Source of the DNA: Bin55 sp964511425
GTDB lineage: Bacteria; Pseudomonadota; Gammaproteobacteria; Pseudomonadales; Azotimanducaceae
Assembly: GCA_964511425.1 (NCBI GenBank)
Contig: CAZEFI010000001.1
Coordinates: forward strand, 186,001-250,000
Direction: 5' to 3'
DNA: 64,000 nucleotides
The notes beneath the pieces are model-generated. The model was not told the origin of the DNA. It was given only the letters and a program-made list of their open reading frames with translations, and made no database searches. Each line of letters starts with the position of its first letter. Position 1 is the stretch's first letter. The position numbers and the translations under genes were made by a program. Positions 26,793 to 34,720 of this stretch are shown here, piece after piece.

Positions 26793-29700
26793 CGTTCCGC
26801 CTGTGCGAGAAGCCAAAGATAACCATCCTCTGGACCAGGTTTGACAGATTCAGCATCTTCAGTTGGTGCTCCAGCCGCGATGATCCTTCGTAATTTACCA
26901 CCCGACGGTGTCGGCGATTCTTCCGCGAGCGTCGTACCCTGAGGTAGCTCAAAACTGGTTGCGGATTCTCGTTCGACCGTCCAAACCTTGCCTGTAGCCT
27001 TTTGTGCTAATTCGGTTGGACTTCCGTCAAATCGCAGTCGACTCTTCGCAATTACTAAAACGCGATCACAAGAAATTGCGACGTCTTCAACAACATGCGT
27101 CGAAAAAAGCACAATGCGGGATTCTGCGAGGCGTGAAAGCAGATTTCGAAAACGGATTCGCTCGCGTGGATCCAGTCCTACCGTTGGCTCATCAACGATG
27201 ATGATGGAAGGAAGTCGTAGGAGAGTGCGGGCTACAGCAACACGTTGACGCATCCCCCCCGAAAGTGACCCTATTTTTTCATCGATCTTATCACGCAAGC
27301 CCACTTCCGTAAGGAGAGATCGCACGCGTTCAGTTCGTTCTGCTGGGGGAATCTCATATAGTGCCGCATAGTAGGAAAGATATTCTCTTGAGGATAGATT
27401 TCGTGGGAGACCAGCATCTTGAGGTAGGTATCCAACCCAACGTGCTAACACTTTACGAATAACTCCTAAGGACACTCCGCCGTACCGAACGTTTCCGCGG
27501 GTCGGATCTAAGATTCCCGATAATTGTCGGAGTAGTGTCGTTTTCCCAGCACCGTTCGGTCCCAGAATACCAATCATTCCTTTAGTCGCTGTGAAAGATA
27601 CTGATGACAATGCGTGAACTTCTTTGCCCGGTAGGTCGAAACCTCCCAGCCGCAATGTCATTCTGCGGTACCAGGTGCGTGGATATTTCATAAACCCACT
27701 AGTCACCCGTGGAGCGACCTTTCCTGCTGTTTGCTGCAGCGCGCTTCTTCGGAACAATTGGCCCAACAGAAGCAGGACACCGAACAAAATTGGCCAGAAC
27801 CAACTTGATCGTGCAGGTAGATCGCTTAAATAGACTGGTGCAAGTATTTCCGTAGAACAAAACACTGCAATTGCTATCCAAGGGATAATAATCTTAAAAA
27901 ATCCTTCAATCCCTCCTCGTCTGTGGGTACCTTCAGGTGTTACAAATCCTCGTAATTTGCGGATTTCCACACAAATCCATGACAAACATCCGGATGCAAT
28001 CAACCAGAAAAATAACTTCCAACCCGCAGCTTGATTGATCCATCCAATTGCACTCATACCTACTGTCAGGATTAACAGGACTGTTGTTCGTTCCAAAGTT
28101 TCTAATCGTGTGAAAATCGTACCTTTGATTTCTAATACCCTTGCGACAAATTCCTTACGAGCATTCATCGCTCTTCGCATCGGGCCGGGTAAACCATAAA
28201 TCTTGCGAAGAACGGTAACAACAAGCTTTGGTGGTCCGTGCTTAGTGTCAGGTTCTGGTATTTCGACCCGACGGAACACCAACACAATCAAAGTCAAATA
28301 GAGTCCAGCAATTAGCACAGAACACACGACTTGCCATAAGAATTGGTCAAGTCCAGCGAATTCAGTGAGAACAAACATCGTGCCTACGGTCATCGCGACC
28401 CAACCAATCATGAGCCAAGACCCTAGCCTACCGAAGGTCTCGTCTAGCCGTTTTAGAAACACATAACCGACAGGGACAATAATCAGTGTGAGTATGGCAC
28501 TGGATACTAAGCCTCCCATGACCACCACTGCGAAAGGTGGCCAAATCTCATCCTCCCGTCCAGTTGTAATTGCAAGCGGAAACAATGCTGCGACTGTTGT
28601 TGCAGTGGTCATCAACACCGGGCGCGTCCGTTCAAGTACAGCCGCAAATGCGGCCGCGCCTCTGGTAAAGCCAGCACGTGAGAATTGTTGCATTCGGTCA
28701 AGTAGCAAAATTGAGGGATTGATACTTAAGCCTGCTAGTACAAAGAATCCCAACGCACACATATAGCCAAATGGTGTACCAGTAACAATTAATCCCCATA
28801 AAGAACCCACGATCACCAACGGAATTGCAAGAAAAATGAGTACGGGAACCGCAAGAGATTCGAAAGTAAAAGCTAACACAAGGAACAACAGGCCCAATAT
28901 CGGCAGAGTCAATTTTTGTACGTAGCTAAACTGCTCCGTTTGACTTGGTGTGTCGAGGACATATCCAGCGGGGAGTGGGATTTCATGAATGAATTCCTTA
29001 ATATCTTTTTCGATTTCGATGCGCGCGGGGCCGCTATCGGGAACATCATTGTCCAATCTATAGGACACATGTAATTCCCGCCTACCGTTGACGTAGGTAA
29101 TCGTTGCCGCTGGGGGACCTTTCCTGACGCTAGCTAACGCGCTGACTGGTAAAACACCATTTGGTGTTTGCACTCGAAGCTCTCGAAGCTCTCGGAGTGC
29201 AACGGTCTTATCTGCGGCACTCTCTAATTCGATATAAATTGGGACCTCCCGACCATTCGAGAGTGGGTAATTAATTGAAGTTGATTGTGTGCCGCGACCT
29301 GAGAGGTTCACAAATGACATCGCCTGTTGCAGTGTTAAACCCAAGGCATCTAACGCGCGCCGGTTGGGTTCTACGACTAGTTCTGGGCCGCCTCGTCGTA
29401 CAGAAACTTGTGCAGTCCGGATGTACGGATGTTCCTTAAGCCGTGCTTCTACCTCGTACGCAACATCAAAAAGGGTATTTGGATTTGGACCGGTCACAAT
29501 GACTTGTTGTCCGCCGCCACCCGAGAAACCACCATAGCCTCCACCTCCACCACCGTAGTACCCAAAGTAGCCTCGCCGGAGTCCAATGTGTTGAAGCACA
29601 AGCATACCTTCGGAGGTGATGATGCTATTTATGAGTTCTTCAAAATCGCTAGCCCGAAAATTCTGTGTACGATCCTTTAGGTCCACAAAGGACATGTGCA

Positions 29701-31609
29701 GGGAGACACTCTCAGCATCAATGCTCGACTGAACAGAAGCAATATCTTCCCGCTCGAGGAGGTGCGCCTCTATGATCTTGACCTCTCGTTCAATCTCATC
29801 GAGGTCTGCTCTTTTCTCCTCTCGGACTTGTATCTCGAGATCTAACTCGTCTGCTTGGTCTGCCTCTCCACCAAGTTGTGCTTGCACAGCGATCACCCCT
29901 TGTGAGCCAAGAGTGACAAATAGCGTGACCACAATCATCAAGATAGTCGCCGCAACCCAGGATGCAGGATGCCGGATTGCCATTGCCGCAAATCCTGACA
30001 AAAGGATTTTTGACACGTCTGGGGATCGTAGGCCACCACGTAATTCCCTGGCCGCACGACGTTGCTGAATTCGTTTGAATGCAGCTGGAGCGGCTAATGT
30101 GTGTGCTAACAGCGGCACAAGACCAATCGCTACTAACATCGAAGCAATTATTGGTAGCACGATTGAAATCGCAATTGTTGAGAACAGTTGCTGTGTAAAG
30201 GGATCGTCGAGACCGACAATAAACACCGGTGCGAACACAATCGTTGTCGTTAGACTAGCCGCGACAATGGCTCGAACGGTCTTCCGTAGACCGATTCGAG
30301 TCGCCTGAACCGCAGTCCGACCCCGCTCAATCCCACGGAGTATCGATTCATACACCACGACGCTATTGTCGACCAGAAGACCAATCGCCATCGTGAGCCC
30401 GAAAAGAGTAAGTAAGTTAATACTCTGACCTAGCAAGTACAACCCTGCTAGTGCAAACGTAATGCTCACTGGAACCGAAATTCCTACGACCATAACCGCT
30501 CGCCAACGCCGCAGGAATAGGAAAAGCACTACTAGAGCGATAGCTAATCCAACTACCCCAAGCAGGTAGACTCGCTCAATTTTCTCAGCAAGGGAACTTG
30601 CCTCGTTATTAGTGATAACAAGATCCAACCCGATGTTTTGAATCTCATGACGTACTTCGTTCACCCGTCGTTCAACGGCTTTGCCCACGTCGACGAGATT
30701 TGATCCTTGTTCCTGAAAGACTTGTAGACTAACAGCAGATCTGCCGTTGTACCGCGTGCGGGTTTCCCCAATGGCATAACCGAGTTCGATCGTCGAAATA
30801 TCAGCAAGTGTGACACCTCGAGTTGGGTCGATACGCGTCCCGCTTAAATAGCCGAGAGAATCGACTTGACCGTCGACTACGACACTAGTCCGACCATTCC
30901 CAGATTCCATGGTACCAACTGACTGTACGCGACCTAGGCCATTATTGATAGCACCGCGGACGTCTCCGATTGAGATGCCGAGTGCTGCGGCTTTGTCAGG
31001 ATCGACAAAAACATTGACCTGGCGTCCTCCTCCACCACTCAATTGCGCGCGAGAAACTCCAGGTACCGAGGAAATTCGTGGCTCGACCCGCTCACTCGCT
31101 AGATCGAAAATCGCGTCATGATGAAGACCTTCAGCGGTGACCAACATTCTCATCACAGGGCTGTCGCCGGTTTCAGTTCTCGTCGTGTGAACGTCTATAG
31201 CAGTGGAACCGGGATCTTGTTGGCGTTGCAAAGTACTGGCGATTTCTTTGACTTCGCGCTCGCGATTTTTGATATTGGTCAGGGGGTGGAATGTTACCGT
31301 AAGGAAACCGCTAGATCCTGTGATGGTTGCGGCAGTTCTCGTGACCCCGCCCAGACCTCGAATTCGCGACGATAATGGAAGTAATATCTCCCGTTCAACG
31401 ACTTCAGGTGTGCTACCGAAACGCGAATAAGAAACATAAAGTATGTTCCCTTCCAGAGATGGCATCAATTCGACAGGCATGCGAGAGATACCGACGGTAC
31501 CCAAAATAACCATTGCCAAAAAGAGCATCGATACGGCGACTGGTCGCAATACCGGTAAGCTAAGAATATTGCGTACCTTAGATGATGTTGACTTCAGGAT
31601 GGCAGTCAA
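26789..31609 (-). CDS. RND efflux pump fused to extra membrane domain and ABC ATPase
   Basis: 1606 residues in one unbroken frame. The TTG start at 31609 has GGAG 6-7 nt upstream and the normal RND N-terminus. Residues 1-1055 are a full HAE1-like RND permease with 12 spans and two porter loops. TM4 reads GLLVDNSVV (Asp414-Asn415). TM10 reads GLSINPSILLL, with Asn964 where AcrB has Lys940. A Gly/Tyr-rich patch at 681-700 lies in the second porter loop. Residues 1064-1286 add six hydrophobic segments. Residues 1305-1545 are an ABC ATPase: Walker A GPNGAGKTT (1350-1358), Gln1397, signature LSGGMRQR (1449-1456), Walker B IIIVDEP (1469-1475) and His1505. No adaptor protein gene is nearby. It should sit in the inner membrane; substrate and coupling are unknown. 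Confidence 0.9.
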   Translation of the reverse strand: MTAILKSTSSKVRNILSLPVLRPVAVSMLFLAMVILGTVGISRMPVELMPSLEGNILYVSYSRFGSTPEVVEREILLPLSSRIRGLGGVTRTAATITGSSGFLTVTFHPLTNIKNREREVKEIASTLQRQQDPGSTAIDVHTTRTETGDSPVMRMLVTAEGLHHDAIFDLASERVEPRISSVPGVSRAQLSGGGGRQVNVFVDPDKAAALGISIGDVRGAINNGLGRVQSVGTMESGNGRTSVVVDGQVDSLGYLSGTRIDPTRGVTLADISTIELGYAIGETRTRYNGRSAVSLQVFQEQGSNLVDVGKAVERRVNEVRHEIQNIGLDLVITNNEASSLAEKIERVYLLGVVGLAIALVVLFLFLRRWRAVMVVGISVPVSITFALAGLYLLGQSINLLTLFGLTMAIGLLVDNSVVVYESILRGIERGRTAVQATRIGLRKTVRAIVAASLTTTIVFAPVFIVGLDDPFTQQLFSTIAISIVLPIIASMLVAIGLVPLLAHTLAAPAAFKRIQQRRAARELRGGLRSPDVSKILLSGFAAMAIRHPASWVAATILMIVVTLFVTLGSQGVIAVQAQLGGEADQADELDLEIQVREEKRADLDEIEREVKIIEAHLLEREDIASVQSSIDAESVSLHMSFVDLKDRTQNFRASDFEELINSIITSEGMLVLQHIGLRRGYFGYYGGGGGGYGGFSGGGGQQVIVTGPNPNTLFDVAYEVEARLKEHPYIRTAQVSVRRGGPELVVEPNRRALDALGLTLQQAMSFVNLSGRGTQSTSINYPLSNGREVPIYIELESAADKTVALRELRELRVQTPNGVLPVSALASVRKGPPAATITYVNGRRELHVSYRLDNDVPDSGPARIEIEKDIKEFIHEIPLPAGYVLDTPSQTEQFSYVQKLTLPILGLLFLVLAFTFESLAVPVLIFLAIPLVIVGSLWGLIVTGTPFGYMCALGFFVLAGLSINPSILLLDRMQQFSRAGFTRGAAAFAAVLERTRPVLMTTATTVAALFPLAITTGREDEIWPPFAVVVMGGLVSSAILTLIIVPVGYVFLKRLDETFGRLGSWLMIGWVAMTVGTMFVLTEFAGLDQFLWQVVCSVLIAGLYLTLIVLVFRRVEIPEPDTKHGPPKLVVTVLRKIYGLPGPMRRAMNARKEFVARVLEIKGTIFTRLETLERTTVLLILTVGMSAIGWINQAAGWKLFFWLIASGCLSWICVEIRKLRGFVTPEGTHRRGGIEGFFKIIIPWIAIAVFCSTEILAPVYLSDLPARSSWFWPILFGVLLLLGQLFRRSALQQTAGKVAPRVTSGFMKYPRTWYRRMTLRLGGFDLPGKEVHALSSVSFTATKGMIGILGPNGAGKTTLLRQLSGILDPTRGNVRYGGVSLGVIRKVLARWVGYLPQDAGLPRNLSSREYLSYYAALYEIPPAERTERVRSLLTEVGLRDKIDEKIGSLSGGMRQRVAVARTLLRLPSIIIVDEPTVGLDPRERIRFRNLLSRLAESRIVLFSTHVVEDVAISCDRVLVIAKSRLRFDGSPTELAQKATGKVWTVERESATSFELPQGTTLAEESPTPSGGKLRRIIAAGAPTEDAESVKPGPEDGYLWLLAQAER

Positions 31610-31982
31610 AGCGAGCTCCGCTCGAGTAAAGATGATTGTTTATGCAAGAATCATACCGGGTAGATAAGACATGAACGAGATGTAAAGTCCCGCCATTGCA
31701 GGTACGAGTATCTACAAAAAGAGGACATTGTTACTATTCTAGACCTAACGTCCTCGGATAGGAAGCGAGAGAGCTGAATTGCTCGGAGGAGTTTTTAGGA
31801 TGTGCATCTCCCCGTAAGTAATCTAACGTGACTCTTATAGATTGCAAAGTTCGTTCATTGGTTTATCGCACCGAACAGCAGAATTTTTACAATTATCTTT
31901 TGTTCTTAGTTGTAAGTGCAAAATCGAGTACGTCCATTGGAACTACACATCTCGCACACGCAACAGAAAAGAGGAGATTATT
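31610..31982. other. Divergent intergenic region
   Basis: 373 bases between the RND-ABC gene (minus) and the PuuD-like gene (plus). I see no gene and no membrane-fusion (adaptor) protein. The only clear signals are the ribosome-binding sites at each end (GGAG for the minus gene; GAGGAG just before ATG 31983). A GGAGGAG-T5 stretch at 31785-31797 precedes a five-codon frame of doubtful meaning. No convincing promoter could be read. Confidence 0.4.
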
Positions 31983-32657
31983 ATGGACTTAAATTTAGCA
32001 CTCATTGAATATTTCGCTCGGTTTGCCCACATTGTGTTCGGAATCGCATGGATTGGATTACTGTACTATTTCAATTTCGTTCAAGGAGGCTACTTGGCTA
32101 AAGCTTCTGACGAAGCTAAGATAAGTGCGTTTACCAGTCTCGTGCCATCGGCTTTATGGTGGTTCCGCTGGGCTGCGTTGCTAACCTTTCTAACTGGTTT
32201 GTACCTAGCGCACAGCATTTGGTCGCAAGGTACTTTTTCCGAAGACACTCTCATCGCAGGATTCATGGCGACTTTGATGGCTGCAAATGTATGGTTCATC
32301 ATCTGGCCGAATCAAAAAGTTGTGATCAAATCGAACGAGAGTTTAAGAGATGGCGGTGAAGCTGACCCAATCCAAGGTAGTGCTGCGGCAGCAGCTCTTC
32401 TTGCAAGTCGTACAAACACATTGTTTTCCATTCCGATGGTTGCCACAATGGTCTCTAGTGCTCATATTGGTGGAGGATTCGGCGGCAGCATTACCACGAG
32501 CTCCTACGGGATGTTCATCCTGCTGGTGTTAATCTTGATCTTAGAATTGAATGCCATCTTTGGAAAAATGAACCCACTAATCAAGAGTGTACAAGGTGTA
32601 ATCCTATCTGGGATCGTATTAACAGTTATTACGCTGGTGCTATTGAATTTTTTCTAG
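31983..32657 (+). CDS. PuuD/Urate_ox_N-like integral membrane protein
   Basis: 224 residues; the ATG at 31983 follows GAGGAG closely, so upstream in-frame starts are rejected. About six membrane helices carry the pattern of the N-terminal membrane domain of the urate hydroxylase PuuD family: RFAHIVFGIAWIGLLYYFNF, then WWFRWAALLTFLTGLYL and NVWFIIWPNQ. Conserved His and Trp in these helices could bind heme. In PuuD a cytochrome c domain follows; here the protein stops after the membrane part. An enzymatic or electron-transfer role is possible but unproven. It stands alone in its orientation between divergent operons. Confidence 0.7.
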   Translation: MDLNLALIEYFARFAHIVFGIAWIGLLYYFNFVQGGYLAKASDEAKISAFTSLVPSALWWFRWAALLTFLTGLYLAHSIWSQGTFSEDTLIAGFMATLMAANVWFIIWPNQKVVIKSNESLRDGGEADPIQGSAAAAALLASRTNTLFSIPMVATMVSSAHIGGGFGGSITTSSYGMFILLVLILILELNAIFGKMNPLIKSVQGVILSGIVLTVITLVLLNFF

Positions 32658-32680
32658 AACCATTTAATCGATATTCGTCT

Positions 32681-32724
32681 ATCCTGGAAGGACTAATCCC
32701 CTCGCTCCTTGGATACAATTTTTT
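32681..32724 (+). terminator. Weak intrinsic terminator candidate after the PuuD-like gene
   Basis: Stem ATCC+AAGGA (32681-32692, 3-nt bulge) pairs with TCCTT+GGAT (32706-32714), then four bases and a run of six T (32719-32724). The bulge and the gap before the T-run make it weak. The next start codon is only 22 nt on. Confidence 0.3.
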
Positions 32725-32746
32725 GTTTTCTACTGATTGATCCCAG

Positions 32747-33412
32747 ATGAACGATCTACCCATTGTTTCTAGTTCTGGTGCCCCACCAGGCTTGGACCGT
32801 CGCCCGTCATCCTCACGAACACAAAAGATAGGATCAAATATCGGTCGAGTGATTTTTGTACTGTTCACCTTTACCGCACTTTTCATCCTGGGCTGGTTTG
32901 TCTGGTCAATCAACTCAGTACTCAATGCGAGAACCGCGGACCTAGTGGAAAGTGCAGAACGCATTGCTGCCTTGGAAGCGCAATTCTCGACCAATACCGA
33001 GATCTTTACTGAATCGGGTGAATCAATGAACGACGAAATTGCCGAATGGAAAAGTGAAACTCGGAAAGTCTGGGCTAATTACCAAAAACATAAAGCTTGG
33101 ATCGATGACAATGAACCGGTCATTGCTCAATTGCGTCAAGATTTCAACTCGCTTGATACACGAATAAATTCGCTACAAGGATCGCTGACGGACATCGAAA
33201 ACACGGTAACCCAAATCGCGCGCCAACAACGCAACTTAACGGACGAACTTAACACGACATTGCAAAAAACAAACTCGTTACTCGAACAGCTCGAATTACG
33301 TGCAGAACGCCTCGAAGAAGATATCGAAGCAATCGATGAGTCCCGCGTTCAGACGACCAGAGATATACTTGACATTCGTAGACGCTTAGAGAAACTTGAA
33401 ACCAATATTTAG
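32747..33412 (+). CDS. Membrane-anchored coiled-coil protein, unknown
   Basis: 221 residues. A polar, Pro/Ser-rich N-terminal tail (1-32) precedes one membrane span at about 34-55 (VIFVLFTFTALFILGWFVW). From 60 to the end there are heptad-like coiled-coil segments rich in Glu, Gln and Leu. This is a single-pass inner-membrane protein with a long periplasmic or cytoplasmic coiled coil, resembling many gammaproteobacterial proteins of unknown role. The next gene begins close to its stop and is probably co-transcribed. Confidence 0.65.
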   Translation: MNDLPIVSSSGAPPGLDRRPSSSRTQKIGSNIGRVIFVLFTFTALFILGWFVWSINSVLNARTADLVESAERIAALEAQFSTNTEIFTESGESMNDEIAEWKSETRKVWANYQKHKAWIDDNEPVIAQLRQDFNSLDTRINSLQGSLTDIENTVTQIARQQRNLTDELNTTLQKTNSLLEQLELRAERLEEDIEAIDESRVQTTRDILDIRRRLEKLETNI

Positions 33413-33435
33413 TGAGGAAAAGACAGAGCAGACCT

Positions 33436-33825
33436 ATGGACACAACAGAAGAACAAATTAACAACGGTCGATTTCACTGGAATGTGAAATATCGGAAACT
33501 TGTGGGAGATGAAGGTGTTTGCATTCGCTTTTTCGGGCCCGTACATGACGACATCGTGGAACTTGCCCGTTTTGACTGCTTTCGTAACGCACCACACTAC
33601 CATATCGCGTTTTTCGACCATAACACCGTAACCCGGCTTGACGACTCGAAGCCACTGGACACTGTCTTGGACAAAATTGAGTTTGAATTCTCCGAACTTG
33701 CCTCAGCTTGTGGTAGTGACTCCCCCACCGAACAAGAGCGGGACAATCACGCCCAAGTAACGCGCAACTTAAGGGGAAGAGCTAAGCACATCGATTACGT
33801 ATTTGGGACCGAAGTGCCCAGTTGA
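33436..33825 (+). CDS. Small unknown cytoplasmic protein
   Basis: About 129 residues from ATG 33436; a GTG at 33412, overlapping the previous stop, is the alternative start. There is no signal peptide or span. The first 85 residues look like an alpha/beta domain (RFHWNVKYRKLVGDEGVCIR, then FDCFRNAPHYHIAFF); the rest is acidic and helical. I do not recognise the family. It follows the coiled-coil gene closely. Confidence 0.55.
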   Translation: MDTTEEQINNGRFHWNVKYRKLVGDEGVCIRFFGPVHDDIVELARFDCFRNAPHYHIAFFDHNTVTRLDDSKPLDTVLDKIEFEFSELASACGSDSPTEQERDNHAQVTRNLRGRAKHIDYVFGTEVPS

Positions 33826-33841
33826 TTGGTTCGAAGTAGCA

Positions 33842-34690
33842 CTATCTATTACGTAACGCAGTAAGCACTAAGTCTTTTTCTTTCCACATCTTCGTTACTT
33901 CTCCCGATAAGTCTTGCGTGAAATTCTCAGTTACTGGGATGGTATCTATCTGTACGTAAACTCGTGGACATCTTCCGGACAGAAGGTGCCAAAATCCCGG
34001 TACCTCTCCACCATAATTAATTGTGATGTTTACAAGGCGATCAACTTCGTTCGTTAAAGCTTCCAAACTAAATGCCAAACCACCAAGTTTTGGTCTTAGT
34101 AGGTGCCGGAACGGTGGACGCTGATTCTCATGTTTCTGAGGTGTATACCGGGTACCCTCCAAGAACAACAAGAGCGAGATCGGTCGCTCGTGGAACTGAC
34201 TTGCCGCCCGGTGGAGTTCTTGACGACTTTTTTGGCGCAGTTGTTGCCGGGACTGAGTGGGTTCGCGCTTACCCCGGCGCACGTATGGAAAACGCAAAAG
34301 CCACAGTCCTAAACCCACGAAAGGAACCCAAATGAGTTCTCGTTTCGTAAAGAACTTAATTGGAGGTGCTAGCTTTCGCAACACTATCTGTACGATCACA
34401 ATGTCAGCCCAGCTTAGATGATTGCTCACAATCAGCCACCAGTTTTTCCTAGATGCTAACGTGTCTGAAAGGTTGGTCTCAATTCGTACCCAGCGAAATA
34501 AGCGGCACATTTGTTCGTTGAGAATTACCCAAGCGGTGATCATCCCATCTTTCGCACCGCGTAACTGTTTTCGCCAATGACGAATTGGACAGAGCATCTG
34601 CACAAGTGATAGGACATAAACTGAGACACAGCATATCAGCGTGTAACAAACGAGAATCGTAAAGCTGATGACACCGCGGAGAATGTGCAT
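33842..34690 (-). CDS. PlsC-type acyltransferase, YihG-like
   Basis: 282 residues from ATG 34690 (a start at 34702 adds four residues). An N-terminal membrane segment covers about 6-28. Acyltransferase motif I is NHLSWAD (consensus NHxxxxD) and motif III is FLEGTRYT (consensus FPEGTR). The overall length and the RxPFVRRG-like context (RFPYVRRGKREPTQSR) match the E. coli YihG group of 1-acylglycerol-3-phosphate-type acyltransferases. It acts at the inner membrane in phospholipid synthesis or remodelling. It lies 30 nt downstream of the SLC13 carrier gene and may share its transcript. Confidence 0.82.
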   Translation of the reverse strand: MHILRGVISFTILVCYTLICCVSVYVLSLVQMLCPIRHWRKQLRGAKDGMITAWVILNEQMCRLFRWVRIETNLSDTLASRKNWWLIVSNHLSWADIVIVQIVLRKLAPPIKFFTKRELIWVPFVGLGLWLLRFPYVRRGKREPTQSRQQLRQKSRQELHRAASQFHERPISLLLFLEGTRYTPQKHENQRPPFRHLLRPKLGGLAFSLEALTNEVDRLVNITINYGGEVPGFWHLLSGRCPRVYVQIDTIPVTENFTQDLSGEVTKMWKEKDLVLTALRNR

Positions 34691-34720
34691 GCGTTCCAAC
34701 AATCTATCGCTTAGGAGCAG

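Noticed and set aside
29175..29200. Short tandem repeat CTCGAAG
   Set aside because: It falls inside the RND coding frame and simply encodes a repeated Leu-Arg-Glu helix, with no sign of a regulatory or unstable repeat.
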